A stretch of DNA of 12,225 bases. It comes from an uncultured Rubrivivax sp. (GTDB lineage: Bacteria > Pseudomonadota > Gammaproteobacteria > Burkholderiales > Burkholderiaceae_C). Below are positions 1 through 6,542 of the stretch, one piece after another (positions within the stretch are counted from its first letter, which is position 1; every line of letters begins with the position of its first letter). The stretch spans positions 1 to 12,225 of the forward strand of contig CALJUI010000383.1 of the NCBI GenBank assembly GCA_937975735.1. Reading direction: 5' to 3'. The position numbers and the translations under genes were made by a program. The notes beneath the pieces are model-generated. The model was not told the origin of the DNA, searched no databases, and worked only from the letters and a program-made list of their open reading frames with translations.

Positions 1-55
1 GAATACCGGCCTGTCACGCCGGGGGTCGCGGGTTCGAGCCCCGTCCGCTCCGCCA
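1..55 (+). tRNA. tRNA-Asp (GUC), 3' part
   Basis: The 3' two thirds of a transfer RNA for aspartate; the acceptor 5' strand and most of the D arm lie left of the window. The anticodon stem is 6-10 paired with 18-22 (CCGGC/GCCGG), and the seven-base loop CTGTCAC at 11-17 carries anticodon GTC at 13-15. The T arm is 28-32 with 40-44 around loop TTCGAGC at 33-39. The acceptor 3' strand CCGCTCC is 45-51, the discriminator G is 52, and an encoded CCA is 53-55. A hairpin with a T-rich tail follows at 73-102. Confidence 0.95.
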
Positions 56-72
56 AATGGTTCGATGCAAGC

Positions 73-102
73 ACGGCACTCCTCGGGGTGCCGTTCTTCT
101 TT
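73..102 (+). terminator. Rho-independent terminator after tRNA-Asp
   Basis: A perfect 7-bp stem, ACGGCAC (73-79) with GTGCCGT (88-94), can be extended inward by T80-G87 and C81-G86. It is followed by the T-rich tail TTCTTCTTT. It lies 18 nt after the tRNA CCA end and before the thioesterase start. It also argues against a longer thioesterase frame opening at GTG 88, which would start inside the stem. Confidence 0.75.
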
Positions 103-107
103 GTCGC

Positions 108-114
108 GGAGGTG
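108..114 (+). promoter_or_regulatory. Ribosome binding site of the thioesterase gene
   Basis: GGAGGTG lies 6 nt before ATG 121. It is the only good Shine-Dalgarno sequence in the region, and it decides for the ATG at 121 over an in-frame GTG at 88 that lies inside the terminator hairpin. Confidence 0.75.
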
Positions 115-120
115 TCCGCC

Positions 121-573
121 ATGAATGCTCGACCTGCGCCGGCGCGCCGCGCCGACTACATGCACTTCACGTCGATCAGCACGCGCTGGTCCGACAACGA
201 CGCCTACCGCCATGTCAACAACGTCGTCTACTACGGGTTCTTCGACACGGCGGTGAACAGGCACCTGATCGACGCCGGCGTGCTCGACCTCGAGGCTTCG
301 CCGACCGTCGGGCTGGTCGTCGAGACGCAGTGCCGCTACTTCGCGCCGATCAGCTTTCCCGACCGCGTGACCGTCGGGCTGCGCGTCGCGCGCATCGGCG
401 GCAGCAGCCTGCGCTACGAGCTCGCGGTGTTCAGGAACGACGAGGACGAGGCGGCCGCGGAAGGCCACTTCGTGCACGTCTACGTCGACCGAGCCAGCCA
501 GCGACCGGTGCCGGTGCCGCCGGAGGTGCGCGAGGCCGTGACGCCGCTGCTGCGCGAGGGCTCAGCACCGTGA
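121..573 (+). CDS. Acyl-CoA thioesterase, 4HBT hot-dog fold family
   Basis: A 150-residue protein of the 4-hydroxybenzoyl-CoA thioesterase / YbgC-like hot-dog family, which hydrolyses acyl-CoA thioesters in the cytoplasm; the substrate cannot be told from sequence. The N-terminal helix region shows the family signature at residues 25-34: D25-N26-D27, H31 and N34, followed by the usual aromatic run YYGFF. In this family the Asp equivalent to D27 is normally catalytic. The length is typical of a single-domain enzyme. The start at 121 is set by GGAGGTG 6 nt upstream and by a terminator hairpin covering the alternative start. Its TGA shares bases with the GTG start of the next gene, a four-base GTGA overlap that implies translational coupling. 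Family assignment is firm, exact function is not. Confidence 0.88.
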   Translation: MNARPAPARRADYMHFTSISTRWSDNDAYRHVNNVVYYGFFDTAVNRHLIDAGVLDLEASPTVGLVVETQCRYFAPISFPDRVTVGLRVARIGGSSLRYELAVFRNDEDEAAAEGHFVHVYVDRASQRPVPVPPEVREAVTPLLREGSAP

Positions 574-782
574 CGCTCGAGCCGCAGGCCGACCGCTGCC
601 CGCGCTGCGGCGAGGCGTTCCACTGCGGCGCCGGCGATCCCTCGCCCTGTCCCTGCGCCACCGTGACGCTGTCGGCGGCGCGGCTGGTCGCACTGCGCCG
701 GACCTACACCGGCTGCCTGTGTCTGCGCTGCCTTGCCGAGCTGAGCGAGCCGGCGCCACCCGGCTCAGTGCAGCACGAGTAG
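570..782 (+). CDS. Cysteine-rich CWC-family small protein
   Basis: A 70-residue protein starting at GTG 570, inside the GTGA overlap with the thioesterase stop. It has eight cysteines: C10-x2-C13, C19, C27-x-C29, C49-x-C51-x2-C54. This spacing matches the small Cys-rich CWC family of proteobacteria, whose function is not established; metal binding is likely from the paired cysteines. Here the naming motif Cys-Trp-Cys is CPC (residues 27-29), so the tryptophan is missing. The GTG start is favoured because the coupled overlap leaves a protein of the family's usual size, while the longer open frame upstream is only the +2 shadow of the thioesterase. Its last 18 nt overlap the 3' end of the convergent UspA gene. 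Confidence 0.75.
   Translation: MTLEPQADRCPRCGEAFHCGAGDPSPCPCATVTLSAARLVALRRTYTGCLCLRCLAELSEPAPPGSVQHE
747..766. terminator. Possible shared hairpin between convergent genes
   Basis: GAGCCGG (747-753) pairs perfectly with CCGGCTC (760-766) around a six-base loop. It lies inside the end of the CWC-family gene and abuts the UspA stop codon (765-767). There is no T run on either side, so it is not a standard intrinsic terminator. It could act as a mRNA 3' end barrier for either strand. In DNA this GC-rich such stems also arise by chance. Confidence 0.3.
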
Positions 783-1208
783 CGGCGTCTTCGTCAGCGC
801 CATCACCTTCTTCGTGTGCGAGCCGAACAGCAGCTCGCCGAAGATGCCGCGACCGTGCGTGACCATCACGATCATGTCGCCCTGGTGGCGCGCGCAGGCG
901 CTGGCGATCGCGGCGGCGACGTCGTCGTCGTTCGCGTGATGACCCTCGAAGGGCACGCCGAGCGCCGAGGCCTCGGCGGCGAAGCGGGCGAGCACGCGGG
1001 TGGCATGCGCCTCGCTGCCGGCCTCGTGGTCGGCCACGGCGCGCTGGTAGCTGCTCAGGTGCATGCCGGCGGCCGGCAGTGGCGCCAACGCTTCGACGAC
1101 GAAACCGATCACCTGTGCGCCGAGCTGGCGGGCGAGCGCCAGCCCCTCGGTCATCGCGCGTTCGGACAGATCGGAGCCGTCCACCGGGACCAGCAATCGC
1201 TTGTACAT
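765..1208 (-). CDS. UspA-type universal stress protein
   Basis: A 147-residue single-domain universal stress protein, a cytoplasmic Rossmann-like alpha/beta protein that usually dimerises and is linked to survival under stress or growth arrest. The N-terminus has the typical strand and turn LLVPVDGSD (residues 5-13). The C-terminal nucleotide-loop region is G119-x9-G129-S130, followed by the closing strand LLVLH. The full ATP-binding motif is G-x2-G-x9-G-S/T. Here the first glycine is V116, so ATP binding is possible but not assured. The start at 1208 has GGAGGA (1217-1222) 8 nt upstream; the longer open frame upstream is a shadow of the hemerythrin gene. It follows that gene by 29 nt and is probably the last gene of the minus-strand block. 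Usp genes under FNR/ANR-type control are common in denitrifiers. Confidence 0.9.
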   Translation of the reverse strand: MYKRLLVPVDGSDLSERAMTEGLALARQLGAQVIGFVVEALAPLPAAGMHLSSYQRAVADHEAGSEAHATRVLARFAAEASALGVPFEGHHANDDDVAAAIASACARHQGDMIVMVTHGRGIFGELLFGSHTKKVMALTKTPLLVLH

Positions 1209-1237
1209 GGTCGTTGTCCTCCGGGTCCGCGGACGCG

Positions 1238-1786
1238 CTATCGCGTCGGGTCGCCGACGCCGCGGCGGCCCGCCATCTCGGCGCCCATGGCGGCCAGCGC
1301 GGGCGGGTCCAGCAGCGCGATGGCGGCCGGGAAGACCGCGTCGTCCTCGGTCACCAGGTGGCCGGCGTAGAGCGCCGCGAAACGCGCCCAGGACAGTGCC
1401 TGGGTCTGCGTCGCAGGGTCCCAGCGGCCGGCCGCGACGCCGGCCAGCGCCTCGCGGGATCGCTGCCACTCGTCGGCCATCTGCGCGTGGTCCTCGCGCA
1501 GGCGCGCGACCACAGGTCCCCAGCGCGCCGGGTCCGCGTGCAGCAGCGCCGGAAAGACATGCCGCTCCTCGTCCTCGTGGTGCGCCGGCGCGGCGAGGTC
1601 GAAGTAGCGCATCACGTCGCGTGCCGCCTGCCTCGCCTGTTCGTCGGCGCCCTGGGCGGCCAGGTGGGCCTGCAGGCGCTGGAGCAGCGCGAGCATGCGT
1701 CGCACGCGGCCATGACAGGCGTCGAGCAGGTCGAACGGAGCGTCGAAGCCCGCCGCCGGCGAATCGAAGAGCCCGCCGGTGCTCAC
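1238..1786 (-). CDS. Hemerythrin-domain (HHE) protein
   Basis: A 182-residue, mostly helical protein with one hemerythrin / HHE cation-binding domain. Candidate di-iron ligands occur in the expected order: H25, H70 and E74 (with H69 and H76 nearby), H100, and H143 with E147, each in a separate predicted helix; HVFPAL after the second helix and AVFPAA after the last are typical of the family. Such proteins bind oxygen or nitric oxide, or handle iron. The start is GTG 1786, which overlaps the TGA of the ribonucleotide reductase gene by four bases (GTGA), so translation is probably coupled. There is no signal peptide, so it is cytoplasmic. The role is inferred: an oxygen or NO scavenger or sensor beside an oxygen-independent reductase. 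It is clearly shorter than the YtfE/DnrN/ScdA repair proteins and lacks their N-terminal domain. Confidence 0.87.
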   Translation of the reverse strand: MSTGGLFDSPAAGFDAPFDLLDACHGRVRRMLALLQRLQAHLAAQGADEQARQAARDVMRYFDLAAPAHHEDEERHVFPALLHADPARWGPVVARLREDHAQMADEWQRSREALAGVAAGRWDPATQTQALSWARFAALYAGHLVTEDDAVFPAAIALLDPPALAAMGAEMAGRRGVGDPTR

Positions 1787-4677
1787 CCGCACTGCCCAAC
1801 GTAGCCGCAGGCGGTGCAGAAGTCGCAGCCGTCCTTGTGGATCAGCGTCGCGTTGCCGCACTCGGGGCAGGGCAGGCCGGCCATCGGTGCCGGCGCCCCG
1901 TGCGACTGCGGTGTTGCGAGCACGCCCATCTCGCGCAGCGGGAATCCCTGCTCGTCGAGCACGCCGAGCATCGCGTAGCGGTGGATGATCAGCCGCGCCA
2001 GGTAGGCCACGGTCGACGGCCAGACCTGCTGCCGCCGCTCGCTGCCTTCCAGCCCCGGCACGAAGGCCATGAAGTGGCCCAGCGGCTCGGCGTAGTTCAG
2101 CAGCTTGCGCAGCTTCATGCCGATCCAGGCCGGGTCGATCACGCGCATGTCCAGTGACAGCACGCGCGCCAGGCCGTCGAGCGCGCGCGGGTAGTTGCCG
2201 GCCAGGCCCATCGCGCAGGGGCGCGTGACGGTGCTGCCGTCCGGGGCCGCCAGCGCCACCTCCTTCAGCGTCAGCGTGAAGCGCTCGTGCGTGGCCGGGT
2301 TGTCGATGTCGACCGCCCAGGCCAGCGTGCCCGAGGTGCCGGTGCGCGGCTCGTGGCGGCTGAACATCGCGTCGAGCACCGGCGTCGGCGCCGGCCGGTT
2401 CGGGTCGGGCAGCGCGCCGAGCTGCTCGCAGCGCCAGCGGATCACCGCCGCGGTGGCCGCGACGACACCGGGGAACAGGCGCTTGGCCCCGTCCGGCGGG
2501 AAGGGCATCTCGAACGATCGCTCCTCGGCGACGGTGGCCAGCGCGTCGAGCTTGAGCTGCAGCCAGGCGGCGTCGTTGGCGCGCAGGTCCATCGACAGTG
2601 TCTTGGCCAGCGCGCCCAGGCCGCGCGGCTGCTCGGCGCCGTTGACCCAGGCCTCGAAGGGACGTGGCTTGCCCCCGTCCTCGCCCGGCAGTTCGCCGAC
2701 GAAGAGCGCGAAGTCGCCGTGCGGATGCTGGACCATGAAGGTCCAGGCGGCATTGCCCGCCGCCAGGTCCGGCCGTCCCGGCCAGCGCAGGCTGGCGAGC
2801 ACCGGCGTCGGCAGCTTGTCCAGACGCAGGCGCTGGTCGGCGTCGGCGACGCGCAGCGGCGGCGCGGCCTCGGTCGTCGTGCTCAGCACCGAACCGAGCA
2901 CGCTGTTCGGCCGGTAGGTCGCCAGGCCCTTGAGTCCGGACTTCCAGGCCTGCAGGTACAGGTCCTGGAAGTGCGCGTAGGGGTAGTCGGCGGGCACGTT
3001 GACGGTCTTGCTGATCGAGGTGTCGATCGTCGGCGCGACCGCGGCGACCATCGCGGCATGATCGGCCGCGCTCATCTCGAGCGCGGTCACGAAGGCCGGC
3101 GTCAGCGGCGCGTCGGCGCCGAACTGGTGCTTGAAGCGCCGCCAGGCATGGTCCTCGACGACGAACTCGCGGTGGCTGCCGTCGGGCATGCGCTTCTTGC
3201 GCGTGTAGGTCCAGGAGAACGGCGGCTCGATGCCGTTGCTGGCGTTGTCGGCGAAGGCCAGGCTGATCGTGCCGGTCGGGGCGATCGACAGCAGGTGGGA
3301 GTTGCGGATGCCGTGCGCGCGGATGCGCTCCTTCAGCGCCGCCGGCAGCCGCGACGCGAAGCGCCCGCCCGAGAGGTAAAGGTCGCGGTTGAACAGCGGG
3401 AAGGCGCCGCGCTCGATCGCCAGATCCACCGAGGCGCCGTAGGCCGCGTCGCGCATCACCTCGGACAGCCGGCGCGCGCAGGCGCGCGCGGCGTCGGTGT
3501 CGTAGCGCAGGCCGAGCATGATCAGCGCATCGCCCAGGCCGGTGAACCCGAGGCCGATGCGGCGCTTGCTGCGCGCCTCTTCCTGCTGCTGCGGCAGTGG
3601 CCAGACGGTGACGTCGAGCACGTTGTCGAGCATGCGCACGGCGACCGCGCAGACCTCCGCGAAGCCGGCGTCGTCGAAGCGCGCCTCCGGCGTGAACGGG
3701 TCGCGCACGAAGCGCGTCAGGTCGACCGAGCCCAGGCAGCAGCAGCCGTAGGCCGGCAGGGGCTGCTCCGCACAGGGGTTGGTGCTGGCGATCGTCTCGC
3801 AGTAGCCGAGGTTGTTGTCGGCGTTGATGCGGTCGAGGAAGAGCACGCCGGGCTCGGCGTGGTCGTAGGTCGAACGCATGATGGCGTCCCACAGTGCGCG
3901 GGCGCGCAGCGTGCGGTAGACCCACAACCCGTCGTCGCGCTGGCGCGCACCGGCGGCCTTGAGCTTCGCGCCCGGCTCGGCACGGTGCACGAGCTCGACC
4001 GGGCCGTCGTCGACCACCGCCTTCATGAACGCATCGGTGACGCCGACCGAGATGTTGAAGTTCTTCAGGTCGCCCTGGTCCTTGGCGCGGATGAAGGCCT
4101 CGACGTCCGGGTGGTCGCAGCGCAGCACGCCCATCTGCGCGCCGCGGCGGGCGCCGGCCGACTCGACCGTCTCGCAACTGCGGTCGAACACGCGCATGTA
4201 GCTGACCGGGCCGGAGGCGCTGCTCTGCGTGCTGCCGACCCAGGCGCCGGCTGGGCGGATGCGCGAGAAGTCGTAGCCGACGCCGCCGCCCTTGCGCATC
4301 GTCTCGGCGGCCTCGGCCAGCGCGGTGTAGATCTCCGGGGGGGCGGCGTCGTCCTGCGTGATGCTGTCGCCGAGCGGTGGCACGAAACAGTTGATCAGCG
4401 TCGCGCTCAGGTCGGTGCCCGCGGCCGAGTCGATGCGGCCGGCCGGCACGAAGCCGCGCTGCTGCGCTTCGAGGAACCTCGCCTCCCAGTTCGCCCGCTG
4501 TTCGGGCGCCTCGGCAGCGGCCAGCGCCCGCGCGACGCGGCGGCGCACGTCGTCGGCGGTCTTCTCGTCGCCCTTGGCGTACTTCTCGAGCAGCACTTCG
4601 GCGCTGATCGGCTGCGCCGGCAGCGGGTTGCGGGCCTTGTTCGCGGCGACGGTCTTGTGCTGGACGGGTTCGGTCAT
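1783..4677 (-). CDS. nrdJ: Ribonucleotide reductase, adenosylcobalamin-dependent (class II)
   Basis: A 964-residue class II ribonucleotide reductase, which makes deoxyribonucleotides using adenosylcobalamin as radical source and so works with or without oxygen. The barrel carries N300-P301-C302-A303-E304-Q305: C302 is the expected thiyl radical site, with N300 and E304 as partners. C97 (in LINCFV) and C313 (in GCCCLG) fit the active-site redox pair; the 11-residue gap between C302 and C313 is usual. APTGTIS at 466-472 is the substrate phosphate loop. Residues about 630-870 contain two copies of a TSCPD-like segment. The tail has a zinc-ribbon-like set: C937-x2-C940, C951-x2-C954-x2-C957 and C963, probably used to re-reduce the active site. 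The start at 4677 has AGGA 6 nt upstream; an in-frame ATG at 4716 has no support. Overlaps the hemerythrin gene by 4 nt. An FNR-like box lies upstream. Confidence 0.95.
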   Translation of the reverse strand: MTEPVQHKTVAANKARNPLPAQPISAEVLLEKYAKGDEKTADDVRRRVARALAAAEAPEQRANWEARFLEAQQRGFVPAGRIDSAAGTDLSATLINCFVPPLGDSITQDDAAPPEIYTALAEAAETMRKGGGVGYDFSRIRPAGAWVGSTQSSASGPVSYMRVFDRSCETVESAGARRGAQMGVLRCDHPDVEAFIRAKDQGDLKNFNISVGVTDAFMKAVVDDGPVELVHRAEPGAKLKAAGARQRDDGLWVYRTLRARALWDAIMRSTYDHAEPGVLFLDRINADNNLGYCETIASTNPCAEQPLPAYGCCCLGSVDLTRFVRDPFTPEARFDDAGFAEVCAVAVRMLDNVLDVTVWPLPQQQEEARSKRRIGLGFTGLGDALIMLGLRYDTDAARACARRLSEVMRDAAYGASVDLAIERGAFPLFNRDLYLSGGRFASRLPAALKERIRAHGIRNSHLLSIAPTGTISLAFADNASNGIEPPFSWTYTRKKRMPDGSHREFVVEDHAWRRFKHQFGADAPLTPAFVTALEMSAADHAAMVAAVAPTIDTSISKTVNVPADYPYAHFQDLYLQAWKSGLKGLATYRPNSVLGSVLSTTTEAAPPLRVADADQRLRLDKLPTPVLASLRWPGRPDLAAGNAAWTFMVQHPHGDFALFVGELPGEDGGKPRPFEAWVNGAEQPRGLGALAKTLSMDLRANDAAWLQLKLDALATVAEERSFEMPFPPDGAKRLFPGVVAATAAVIRWRCEQLGALPDPNRPAPTPVLDAMFSRHEPRTGTSGTLAWAVDIDNPATHERFTLTLKEVALAAPDGSTVTRPCAMGLAGNYPRALDGLARVLSLDMRVIDPAWIGMKLRKLLNYAEPLGHFMAFVPGLEGSERRQQVWPSTVAYLARLIIHRYAMLGVLDEQGFPLREMGVLATPQSHGAPAPMAGLPCPECGNATLIHKDGCDFCTACGYVGQCG

Positions 4678-4714
4678 GAGGAGTCCTGGGTTCGGGTGAG
4701 TGCGGGCGAGCCGC

Positions 4715-4756
4715 ATCGTGGCCCAGCCGGCAGCGCGCGGGCTTGATCGTCGTCAG
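4715..4756 (-). promoter_or_regulatory. Possible FNR/DNR-type promoter of nrdJ
   Basis: On the minus strand CTGAC-GACG-ATCAA (4756-4743) resembles the FNR/ANR consensus TTGAT-N4-ATCAA: the right half is perfect and the left differs at two bases. Its centre, 4749.5, would place a class II start site at about 4708. A weak -10 (CACGAT, 4720-4715) lies at the matching distance, with a 30-nt leader before the nrdJ ATG. The box sits just after the nnrS stop. Expression of an oxygen-independent reductase under such control is sensible, but the match is imperfect. Confidence 0.4.
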
Positions 4757-4759
4757 CGC

Positions 4760-6070
4760 TCAGCCGGGGCGACCGTCGATCCGGGGCTGCCCGTACCATC
4801 GACCATAGCGCAAGGCCCAGGCGATGACGACGGCAGCCCACAGCAGCGACGCGGTTGTCAGGATCGGCGTCGCGGGCCAGCCGAGCGGCGTCGCCACCGC
4901 GCCGGCGATGCGCAGCATGACCGCCGCCTGCAATGCCCAGAACAGCGCCCAGACCACGCCATCGGCGGCCAGCGTGCGGCCGCCGTGGCCGGCGCTGACG
5001 CGCGTGGCCATCGCGATCAGCGTCGAGCCGAGAAAGCCCATCGTGTACGCGTGCAGCGGCGCCAGCCCCAGCGAGCGGTCGCCGATCAGGCCGAGGACAT
5101 GCGACGCCGCCGACAGCACGAAGGCGATGCCGAGCCAGAAGAAGCCGATGTGCAGCATCGCCAGCAGCCGCACCTTCAGGCTCTGCACCAGGCCCCAGCG
5201 CAGCGCCAGCGCCAGCACGCCCACGCCGAATACCGCCTCGAGCGCGGCGCGCGCCAGCTGCCAGGCCGTCGGCAGCGGCCAGACCAGCGCCTCGGCGACC
5301 GCGAAGCCGCCCTGCAGCGCGAGCGTCGCGACGAAGACCGTCAGCAGCCACATCGGCCGCCAGGCGTCGAGGACCGGCAGGGCCGAGGCGGAGAAGCACG
5401 GGATCATCCCGTGCGCGACCGCGACGTAGACGATGCCGATGAATCCCCACAGCGCGACCAGCGTCGCCAGCCGCACGAGGTGAAAGTCGCCGCTCGCCAG
5501 GGCCACCGCCGCCACCACGAACGCCAGTGCGCCGATCGCGCCGGCGCCCGCGATCACCGCCGCGTGCACGCGGTCGGGCGCGCGGCTGCGGCGGACCATC
5601 ATCGCAAAGCGCCAGGCGATCGCGCTCCAGCCGACGGTCGCCGCACCGACGCCCAGGCCGCCGAGCACGCGCGCCTCGACCGGGTTCGACACCTGCGCGG
5701 CGATCAGCAGCACGAGCCAGCCGGCCAGCTGCGCCGCCACCGGGCCGCGCAGGCTTCGTGCGTCGACCGCGGGCAGGCCCAGCCACTTCGGCCCCGCGGT
5801 GAACAGGAAACCGGCAAAGAACAGCGGCATGAAACCCAGCGCCATCCACAGGCCGTGCACGATCGTCGGCGGCAAGGCCGGCGTGGCGACGAGTCCGAGC
5901 AGCCGGCCGGTCATCACCGCGGCCCACCAGGCACCGCTGGTGGCGAGCATCAGCGCGCCGGCGGCAAAGGCGAGGCGGTGCGGGGCCGCGAACAACCAGG
6001 CCAGGCGCCAGCCGCGAGGCTGGCCGGCGGCCGGCGGCGGCGCCGCGGTGCGCACGGGAATGGTCTTCAT
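4760..6070 (-). CDS. nnrS: NnrS family haem/copper membrane protein (NO response)
   Basis: A 436-residue integral membrane protein with about 12 hydrophobic segments and a short cytoplasmic N-terminus. NnrS proteins contain haem and copper and relieve nitric oxide stress; they are found almost only in nitrate- or nitrite-respiring bacteria. Family marks are the block from H72 and M76 through GFMPLFFAGFLFTAGPKW, the later HGMIPCFSAS, LHIGFFWLG, and the C-terminal HAYTMGFLG and SAGHGGRTL, where the histidines are likely metal ligands. The ATG at 6070 is the only good start before the first conserved block. It has no clear Shine-Dalgarno sequence, only a G-rich stretch. A perfect FNR/DNR-type dyad lies 36 nt upstream, which fits the usual control of nnrS by NNR/DNR. 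It lies 60 nt after the SirB2-like gene and 82 nt before nrdJ. Confidence 0.92.
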   Translation of the reverse strand: MKTIPVRTAAPPPAAGQPRGWRLAWLFAAPHRLAFAAGALMLATSGAWWAAVMTGRLLGLVATPALPPTIVHGLWMALGFMPLFFAGFLFTAGPKWLGLPAVDARSLRGPVAAQLAGWLVLLIAAQVSNPVEARVLGGLGVGAATVGWSAIAWRFAMMVRRSRAPDRVHAAVIAGAGAIGALAFVVAAVALASGDFHLVRLATLVALWGFIGIVYVAVAHGMIPCFSASALPVLDAWRPMWLLTVFVATLALQGGFAVAEALVWPLPTAWQLARAALEAVFGVGVLALALRWGLVQSLKVRLLAMLHIGFFWLGIAFVLSAASHVLGLIGDRSLGLAPLHAYTMGFLGSTLIAMATRVSAGHGGRTLAADGVVWALFWALQAAVMLRIAGAVATPLGWPATPILTTASLLWAAVVIAWALRYGRWYGQPRIDGRPG

Positions 6071-6078
6071 GGCCCCCG

Positions 6079-6120
6079 ATGCTCGGGACCCGCTCGCGAC
6101 GTGGTTTTGAGCAGGGTCAA
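6079..6120 (-). promoter_or_regulatory. FNR/DNR-type promoter of nnrS
   Basis: The minus strand reads TTGA-CCCTGC-TCAA (6120-6107), a perfect match to the core half-sites of the FNR/ANR/DNR consensus with the correct six-base gap. Its centre at 6113.5 predicts a class II start near 6072, with a -10-like GAGCAT at 6084-6079 (3 of 6 bases). That leaves almost no leader before the ATG at 6070, so either the message is nearly leaderless or the true start site is a few bases away. The box lies fully in the gap after the SirB2-like gene, not in coding sequence. Confidence 0.7.
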
Positions 6121-6130
6121 GCCGACGGGG

Positions 6131-6532
6131 TCAGCCCGCCGCGAACCAGCCGCGAGGATCGTGGGCCAGCGCGATGCCGGCCATCCAGGCCACTGTCGCC
6201 AGGGCGGCGACGAAGGCCGCGAGGCGTCCGCCGGGCGTCCGCGCGCGCCTCAAGGCCACCGAGCCGAGTGCGATGTAGACGAGCAGCAGCGCGAGCTTCA
6301 CGCCCAGCCAGGTCTGCTGCAGCGGGTTCAGGCCGAGCATCGACCACAGCAGCGCGCCGGTGGCCAGCAGCAGCGTGTCGATGACGACGCTGCCGATCCG
6401 CGGCAGCGCATGCAGCGGCCACGACGCGCGCGCCAGCACGCCGACGCCGCGCGCCGCGAACAGGCCGACGCTGAGCCCGACCAGCGCGACATGCGCCTGC
6501 CTGATTGGCGGATAGGCCTCGATCAGGTCCAT
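6131..6532 (-). CDS. SirB2-like small membrane protein
   Basis: A 133-residue membrane protein with four predicted transmembrane helices. The opening AYPPIRQAHVALVGLSVGLF, with a basic residue soon after (R28), is the usual start of the SirB2 family (named after a Salmonella invasion regulator locus). Its molecular function is not established, and the name does not imply virulence here. The size is normal for the family. It begins 10 nt after the flavoprotein stop and probably shares its transcript. The Shine-Dalgarno sequence is weak, which fits coupled translation. The gene is followed by a 60-nt gap holding the FNR-type box of nnrS. SirB2-like genes often sit near respiratory or nitrogen-oxide genes in betaproteobacteria (general knowledge, not checked here). 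Confidence 0.75.
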   Translation of the reverse strand: MDLIEAYPPIRQAHVALVGLSVGLFAARGVGVLARASWPLHALPRIGSVVIDTLLLATGALLWSMLGLNPLQQTWLGVKLALLLVYIALGSVALRRARTPGGRLAAFVAALATVAWMAGIALAHDPRGWFAAG

Positions 6533-6542
6533 CCGGTCGGGT

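Noticed and set aside
88..120. Thioesterase start at GTG 88
   Set aside because: It lies inside the terminator stem and lacks a ribosome site. GGAGGTG at 108-114 supports ATG 121.
57..569. Upstream extension of the CWC-family frame to 57
   Set aside because: This part is the out-of-frame shadow of the thioesterase gene, is arginine-rich, and crosses the tRNA terminator hairpin. The real start is GTG 570.
1209..1799. Long N-terminal extension of the UspA frame
   Set aside because: It is the shadow of the hemerythrin gene; the Usp fold begins at ATG 1208 with its own GGAGGA.
2287..4746. An 819-codon open frame on the plus strand opposite nrdJ
   Set aside because: It is exactly antisense to a well supported class II ribonucleotide reductase, and its product is a low-complexity Arg/Ala/Gly/Val string with no family marks. 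Long antisense frames are expected at this GC content.
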